Part shown: positions 58,325 to 64,000 of the stretch, in pieces
Layout of the letters: each line of letters opens with the position of its first letter
Numbering within the stretch: position 1 is the first letter of the stretch
Origin: Streblospio benedicti
Taxonomy: Eukaryota > Annelida > Polychaeta > Spionida > Spionidae
Direction of reading: 5' to 3'
Assembly: GCA_019095985.1 (NCBI GenBank)
Contig: CM032660.1
Location: forward strand, 58,072,043-58,136,042
DNA length: 64,000 nucleotides
Program-made: the position numbers and the translations under genes
The notes under the pieces: model-generated
The model's input: the letters and a program-made list of their open reading frames with translations, nothing else
Databases searched by the model: none
Told to the model about the DNA's origin: nothing

Positions 58325-58699
58325 ATACAACTTTTTTGAATTATCAGCACCACGCTACAATAAAATCAGAGAACTGAAAAATATCATGAGTAAAAAGGTG
58401 AAAAAATTCAAGAAACCTACACAAGTCAGATTATTCAAGGCATATGACATACAGTGTTCCCTGTCATTTTTTTTATTGTGGGTTTTTATACCAGCATACA
58501 TGGAAAATTGGGGGTACACTGCATGTTTTGGGGGTACAGAATCTGATCTTAATGCTTCGAGACATGTAACATCGCTTGAACTTTAAATTCACTACATATA
58601 TTGCCATTTCTACAAGTAATCTTGTCATAGAAAATAAAAAAAGGAAGATAAATCAAAAGTTTTCTTTATTGTTGCTGTACAAAAATATCATTATCATAA

Positions 58700-59395
58700 T
58701 TTTTTTTTTTTTTTTTAAGCGTATGAAAAATAAGTTTATTACAAACATCAAACACGACATAAATATGGAATTACACAACTAAGACATTTTTTTAAATCAA
58801 AGTAAACATAAGCAGTCATTAGAAATTAGTTTCTAGCTTAGCTAATGGTTCAGTAGTTCCACCAAATAACTATTATCCAAGTTAACAATTATCCAAGACG
58901 TTCACACCAGCTACTATCCATGAAACGAAACAATTTATTGTCAACCAAAATGCAGTATTACTTGGCAGCCAAGGGATTTCTCAAAACTAAAATGACAGAA
59001 TCTCCTCTTAAAAACAGCTTCAAAATGTATCGATCCTCATTAACAGGCTTTGATTTCTTTTTTCCTTTTCCTGTTTTGGGAACTTCTGTCCACATCTCCT
59101 TGACATTCTCCAAAATCATGTTGCAATGTCTATCTAAGGCCTTCAACCTGCCCAACAATTTCTTGTTGTTTCTGCAGTTGATAAGGGCTTGGGTATTGTT
59201 CTTCACACTCTGTGTAAGCACCAAGAGGGGCCCTGTGTTGAATTCTTCCTGCTCACGAGCATCGAGCTCTTCTGGGGTCATTTCAGACCGCGGCTTTGTC
59301 ATAAGAGCAGAACATGATTGGGGTTAGAAAACACTGGATTATCACTTCAGAAAATCCACACAAATATTTTTGCGCTAGACAGACGCACCGGATGT
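58700..59395 (-). CDS. SNRPD2: SNRPD2 (Sm D2) retrocopy with intact ORF, poly(A) tail and likely TSD
   Basis: ORF 58958-59302 encodes 114 residues almost identical to the spliceosomal core protein Sm D2: [33 protein letters not shown] (Sm1), [21 protein letters not shown] and [14 protein letters not shown] (Sm2). Human SNRPD2 has introns; this copy has none. On the minus strand an AATAAA stands 17 bases before a 17-A run (58700-58716). Near-matching TATGAT.ATGAT.ATTTTT words lie outside the tail (about 58677-58699) and upstream (about 59396-59418), a probable decayed target-site duplication. Together these mark a LINE-mobilised retrocopy with UTRs. No disabling change, so it could be functional. 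Confidence 0.9.
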
Positions 59396-59527
59396 AAAAA
59401 TAATCATATCATATGTAGCAGTCAATTCTAATGCCATGATGTCCAAGTAAATCATACTTTGCAGGCATTCTTCTTGATAAAACACATATCATTGTTCGCA
59501 GTGCACAAAATATTGTCTAACCGTGAA

Positions 59528-60875
59528 TTATTTCTTCTGACACTGCATGAAATGACTGAGGAAGCCAAACTCATCAGGGAAGATTACCTGACAAAAATGA
59601 CATTGATACGGATGATGGTCCCCATGACACCCTTTATGAAGTACAAAAGTGTCGTATTCTGGAAAGATTATGTTGCAGCTTACACATCTATAGAGTTTGC
59701 CCTGTGATACCAAGGTATCTACAATAATCTGCGGATCTAGCTCAAACTTGGATAAGAGCTGTAGAATCTCTTTGCTCAGCTCAGATGATCTGTTTTCACC
59801 TGCGGCCAGTGGCATAGGGTCCTGGTGACCCAGCGCAGCAGCAGCTGCCTGGGCTGCATGAAAGGTCTATAGGAATAAGGGGCGGGGGCCCTTGTTGCTG
59901 ACTGCCATCCCCTTGGAGGGCTCCTCTGGTTGAAGGATTGGCACCATCCTGCCAAGTGGAGACTTGCTGCTGATCCATGCTCTGCTCATTGTTTTGAGAA
60001 TTGAGACTCTGATTGGTATCGTCTAGTCCAACCTGTGGTCGTGGGGAGTTATGAACTTCAGCTTCTGGATTCATATTTTGTTGCAAATCATCATTGGGAT
60101 TTCTATTACAGATGAAGGTTGAAATGATTATGTTCGGTATCTGTGTTCGCATAGGCTCACTGCGAGTCACTAGAGCATTTGCCGCCAAACTTGTTATTGC
60201 TTCAGTAGAATCTGAACGGTTAGTTTGATAAAGATTCTCTGTCTCATGCAAAGTACCTCCGTACTCAGCTAGCTCTTCTAAATCTAATGTTTGCATATAA
60301 GCATGAGTTGACCAAGGAGTTGCTGCCATTCCGCTGAGGTCATTAGAATGATCCTGTGACTGTTCGTGATTAGCAGCTGCAAATTGACGTCTTTGTTGCA
60401 AAGACAAATCCAATGAGGATGCTGGTGATTGGGAAGGGCTTTTATCAGTTTTAATAGATTTTCTTCTTCTAGGGGTAACTTTTCCAGAAGAGTCACCATG
60501 CCATTGCATTAGATGTGCACCAAGGCATAGCTTTTTATTTGTTCTATAAATACAATCGTCATACGGGCATTTGAGCCTTTTCTGTCCAGTATGAATTGTT
60601 TCATGTTCTGTATGGTTCGATTGTGAAGCAAATCTCTTCCCACAAAATCGACATGCGTAGGGCTTGTGCCCTGTGTGAATGCGCACGTGTTTTACTAGAT
60701 TTCCTTGATACCTCGTAGTGTAGGTGCAGTAGTTGCAGCTAAATAATTTTTCTGGCTGACTTTTGACTCTATTGTCTGTATTGACCACATGGCTTTCTGA
60801 AGTAAATGCCTCACTGCTTGGCCTCACCTCCGTATTAGGAATTATCCCATTATCTTCGTCTTGGACTTGGTTCAT
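59528..60875 (-). CDS. IKZF-like: Ikaros-like C2H2 zinc-finger protein, intronless, one frame break
   Basis: ATG at 60875. Three N-terminal fingers at residues about 47-67 (CNYCTYTTRYQGNLVKHVRI), 75-95 (CRFCGKRFASQSNHTEH) and 103-126 (CPYDDCIYRTNKKLC). Then a Gln/Asn-rich linker, and at the end a finger pair CVSCNIIFPEYDTFVLHKGC and CHFCQVIFPDEFGFLSHF like the Ikaros dimerisation fingers (C..C...F.D...Y..H.GCHG). The N-part runs to residue 359 in one frame; the C-part (59528-59815) is in another, with overlap at 59796-59815. Its upstream reading FHAAQAAAAALGHQDPM suggests the shift lies at about 59815-59870. Either a one-base change or a short unrecognised intron (a CTATAG acceptor is present). 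No other introns, so possibly a retrogene. Confidence 0.72.
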
Positions 60876-61171
60876 CCTTCCAGCCCAATACTGGTACCCA
60901 GTGTTATAGTTCTTTAGATGCTGGAAAAATTTTATTCTGCTGACTACATGTGATTACTAAAAGAATTACAAGTATAAATGATGCATTTTTTTTAGAAAAT
61001 AGTATCACAATACTGATCCAAGCCAAAGTTATTTCATGTAGTCATGATTCAATGACAACCTACAACGCCACCTACATAGGATGAAGATGATAGGATGAAG
61101 AACAAAAAAAGGCAAGTGTTTTCAAGAGCTTCTAATTTGATAAAAACAAAAACTTTTTAAATATAAAAAAA

Positions 61172-61263
61172 CTGACCACAATGCACACAAAATGTCTTTT
61201 TAGGTCAAACAAAGTGAACTGATTGTGTGACCTAAAAAAACATTTTGTGTGCATTGTGGTCAG
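61172..61263. repeat. 36-bp-arm inverted repeat
   Basis: CTGACCACAATGCACACAAA... (61172-61207) pairs with its reverse complement at 61228-61263 with one or two mismatches and a 20-bp loop. Weaker pairing continues outward (AAATATAAAA / TTTTATATTT). Confidence 0.85.
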
Positions 61264-61419
61264 GTTTTTGCCTTTTATATTTCATCCTAGGTATTTCACA
61301 TATGCACATTCTTATATACTCTTCAGCAGGGTATTGTCAAAAACCATTTAAATACCCTCCTTAGAAGATAACATTTTTAAAATCTTGTTGGCCTAGATAA
61401 TTATTATGGAGAAATAATT

Positions 61420-61624
61420 TAAGACCATCTTACCTAAGTGTCCATTGTGCTTAGAAACTTTTAATACAACAAATAATGTTCCAATGATACTACGTGAATG
61501 CGGTGATAGCATTTGTAGAAAATGTTTGCGAAAAGTTGAAAAATTATTGACATTGCGACTGAATAGATGTCCAGTTTGTCAGCTTGAATTCATATTACAA
61601 ATAAAACTCTTCAACAGTTGGTAA
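61420..61624 (+). pseudogene. RING-finger fragment
   Basis: LPKCPLCLETFNTTNNVPMI, then ECGDSICRKCL and CPVCQLEF. C3HC4 pattern with the usual His replaced by Asp (CGDS for CGHS/CGHT). No start codon in frame (TAA just upstream), and the frame ends 15 codons after the last Cys. Unassigned E3-ligase-type fragment. Confidence 0.6.
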
Positions 61625-61677
61625 AAGAAGTATGAAGAGCATTTACATCAAGCTAGAAGTTCAAAGCAAGTAATAGT

Positions 61678-61830
61678 GCATGGGACGGAGCAAAAAATAG
61701 GCTCAGTCAATCCGGGAAAGAACATCATATATCATTGGAAAGCTTACAATCTCAGCTTTCCAACCATGTATGATGGCATTGCACAGCAAGTAGCTTATTA
61801 TTAGAAAAATGCGTTTGAAAAAGACCACTT
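61678..61830. repeat. Diverged direct repeat, copy 1
   Basis: Shares GTGCATGGGACG, AACATCATATATCATTGG and TTGGAAAGCTTACA.TCTCAGC with 62283-62460. The core TTGGAAAGCT...AGCTTTCCAA is a short palindrome conserved in both. Confidence 0.75.
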
Positions 61831-62282
61831 CAAATTCGTTCGGACCGGGTTCTGTGTCATTCAGCAGAGCATAATTTTTCTTAAGTGTTTGTAAGCTTGT
61901 ATGCAAGTTGTTTTGAAAGATATATCCAGTGTGCAACATACCATCAAAAAGAACAGACTGTCAGCTTTAAGATGGTGTATATTAAATATTTATAATTCTT
62001 ACTATTATATAAGAAAATTGTTCGATATAGAAATGTGTGTAACAGGCACTCGTCACTACAAAAAGGAACGAAAAATACACTCTAATTTTTAGCTTACGTT
62101 TAATCTGAGACATATAGATCTTCCGTTTTTGCAATTTATTATATACCAGACAAAAGCATACTCTGTAAGCTTTACATCGGTGCCTGATATGTATTTTTAT
62201 ATACCAATCTGATGATTTTACAGAGTCATCAACCGATCCCTTTCAATCGCTCAAATTCCAAGTGAATGGGTACCTGAGTAGT

Positions 62283-62460
62283 AACTGTGCATGGGACGAG
62301 GTCTGTATTTTTATGATACAGGCTCACTCAAATGGGGAAAGAACAAACATCATATATCATTGGAAAGCTTACAGTCTCAGCTTTCCAACCATGTATTATT
62401 GCAGTGCATAATGAGTAGCTTTATATGAGCAAAATGCATTTGAATAGGACTACTACCAGC
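62283..62460. repeat. Diverged direct repeat, copy 2
   Basis: See 61678-61830; about 600 bp apart, same orientation. No ORF. Function unknown. Confidence 0.75.
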
Positions 62461-63249
62461 ATATATGTCGTAGATATGACTTGCCATTTTTGTAGATGAT
62501 TTTTATTCGGTGTTGATAATCATTTTGTTTAAGTTTTGCATTCAGAAAATGTAATGTGTAATGCATCAATCACACGGGAAAACAGTGTTCTTTACATTGG
62601 TATGCATATCGCATATATACAGATCACATATAATATAAAAACTGGCCTATTTGCTTATGAGTCCGTTGTGACTATCGTTTGGAAAATATATTAATCAAAT
62701 GACAACATTTACAATATTACAAAAACATTGGTTATCATTGTCGTCCCATGGGTTATTGTTCACTCATAGTACCGCTATCAAAATTGGTACAATTGCTATG
62801 GGAATAATTTATTAGGGGGGAGGCTAAAACAGCAATATTATAACCAAATAATCATTCTAAAATGGATCACATTTCCTTACCAGCTTACTGATGATCACAG
62901 CATTTCTTGATTGCTTTCAAATGTGCGTTGTTCATTTGTTTCCTCCTAGTTGGTTTTGGAAGATTGTTTCTAGCATTCCATTTGATAAATTGTTGGAATT
63001 GTTTGCTTGTTTTTTGCAGTTCATGGTTGTTCTATTTGCTTCGAGCATTCTGGCTCATAGATTCTGTTGTTTCACTATTGATGTTCTTGATTGATCTTCT
63101 TTGACTATCACTCTATTTCTGACTTTGCCATACACATTTTTTTCTTTTTTTGTATGCATTGTCATTGGTTTCTGTGTGTTTGATATAGTTGGATCATTCT
63201 GTTTTCTTTGGTGACTCTTGGTTTGATAATTTAGTCCATAATATAGATC
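62461..63249. other. AT-rich, nothing recognised
   Basis: T-rich hydrophobic open frames on the plus strand (62891-63104) look compositional, not coding. Confidence 0.5.
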
Positions 63250-64000
63250 ATGGCAGATGATGAATTTACACTGGAGAAAAAGCCTTGCCTTGGTGACTTA
63301 CTAATGCATGCATATGTTGACAAATATTGTCTAGTTTTTGCAAGTTCTGTTTCTGTACAAAAACTAGTGGTTGAAAACTATAGACTGAATCAAGAAATTA
63401 ATTTTCTAAAATCAAGGTCAGTAACATCCGTTTTGAAAAGTGCTTCTTTGCATTTGCGTACTGCAGTGAAAGAACATGAAGAGGGCTTGTCCGTGTCTTG
63501 GCCTCCAAACATAGAAACCTTGAACAATAACAATATTGTAATACCTTCTCATCTCAAGGCATTTCTCATAGAACTCTAGTCAGTTGACCCAAATAACAAT
63601 AGTAAAAATTACCAGATCTTAGAATCCATTGGACAGGACTTGATGCTTGCAATGAGCAATGGCAGAATACCCCCCCACCCCCCAAACATATACTGCTCCC
63701 CCATTCAGTAAAAAGTCTGACAGGGAATGTTGAGATCATTCAATTTCTAAACGGATTAGGCCATAGTTTATCATATTCTCTTTTGTTAGAGATTGATACT
63801 GCCCTGTGTCTAAAAAAGCTAGCGGAATGGTCTCAATTTTCAGTTCTATTGCCAGCATGCATTGTTCCTCATGTATACACATGTCTGGCTTTTGATAATA
63901 TTGATAGACTGGAGGAAACTTTGTCAGGCCAAGGAACAAGCCATCGGGTAAATGGTATTGCCATTCAAACTAGATTCTTTGGTCCTGAACTTGCTAGACG
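63250..64000 (+). pseudogene. Repetitive-element ORF of unknown class, partly broken, runs off the window
   Basis: ATG 63250 starts a 109-codon frame (LGDLLMHAYVDKYCLVFAS, then VVENYRLNQEINFLKSRS). Beyond it, coding similarity continues with YQILESIGQDLMLAMSNGR and, to the window end, NVEIIQFLNGLGHSLSYS, LAFDNIDRLEETLSGQGTSH and RVNGIAIQTRFFGPEL. The motif D(N)IDR.EETL.G.GT.HR.NGI recurs in many uncharacterised proteins of fish, coral and echinoderm genomes as I remember them, which suggests a mobile element. Broken in more than one place. I cannot name the class. Confidence 0.5.

Noticed and set aside
1-64000. CRISPR arrays, operons or bacterial contamination
   Set aside because: Introns, animal gene families and repeat content show eukaryotic nuclear DNA; no regularly spaced repeats.
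1-64000. tRNA or rRNA genes
   Set aside because: No segment with convincing A/B-box plus cloverleaf or rRNA core sequence was noticed by eye; a covariance search would be needed to exclude them.

Overview
This is nuclear DNA from an animal, most likely a marine invertebrate. It is AT-rich, with long introns bounded by GT/AG splice sites and exon islands richer in GC than their surroundings. The recognisable host proteins are animal ones: RALGAPB, an ATP10-type lipid flippase, KIF18A, Sm protein D2, SENP1/2, a patatin-type lipase and an Ikaros-like zinc-finger protein. There are also many C/G homopolymer runs, TACATGTA-like words and families of short repeats of the kind common in echinoderm, hemichordate, amphioxus and mollusc genomes. 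I cannot fix the phylum from the sequence.

Layout, left to right. 0.4-4.4 kb: minus-strand exons from the C-terminal part of a Ral GTPase-activating protein beta subunit gene, with a Penelope-type scrap in one intron. 4.8-8.6 kb: no clear gene, one degenerate CCCTGA repeat. 8.7-14.2 kb: a decayed KDZ-type (HMGXB3-like) DNA transposon on the minus strand, interrupted by a LINE tail. 15.4-16.5 kb: a second LINE tail between two SET-domain exons. 17.3-17.7 kb: a broken C2H2 zinc-finger cassette whose twin lies at 54 kb. 18.4-23 kb: a decayed Mutator-like element with FAR1-like, DDE transposase, SWIM, partial Ulp1 and C-terminal zinc-finger parts and its own introns. 25-28 kb: small unidentified exons and repeats.

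28-45 kb: an ATP10-type P4-ATPase gene, minus strand, introns retained, with lesions in nearly every signature motif, so I call it a pseudogene. Its introns hold a TIR element, a SENP1/2-like protease copy, a long hairpin and a patatin exon. 42.1-53.5 kb: about 3.6 kb of this gene is tandemly duplicated. Between the copies lies a 5'-truncated Ty3/gypsy fossil, and inside that sits a complete-looking 2.2 kb intronless KIF18A-like kinesin ORF flanked by a perfect 67-bp direct repeat of element sequence.

54-64 kb: the second zinc-finger cassette, a LINE RT scrap, AT-rich repeats, a 106-bp duplicate of the 3' end of an Ikaros-like gene, an intact intronless SNRPD2 retrocopy with poly(A) tail and a likely target-site duplication, the intronless Ikaros-like gene itself, a RING fragment, a diverged repeat pair, and the start of another repetitive ORF that runs off the end.

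Overall this is a dense gene and transposon graveyard in which the intronless retrocopies (kinesin, SNRPD2) are intact while most intron-bearing genes carry lesions. Some single-base frameshifts could be assembly errors. The 4- and 7-bp indels, the stop codon and the motif substitutions are harder to explain that way, and the long intact ORFs argue against a generally poor consensus.
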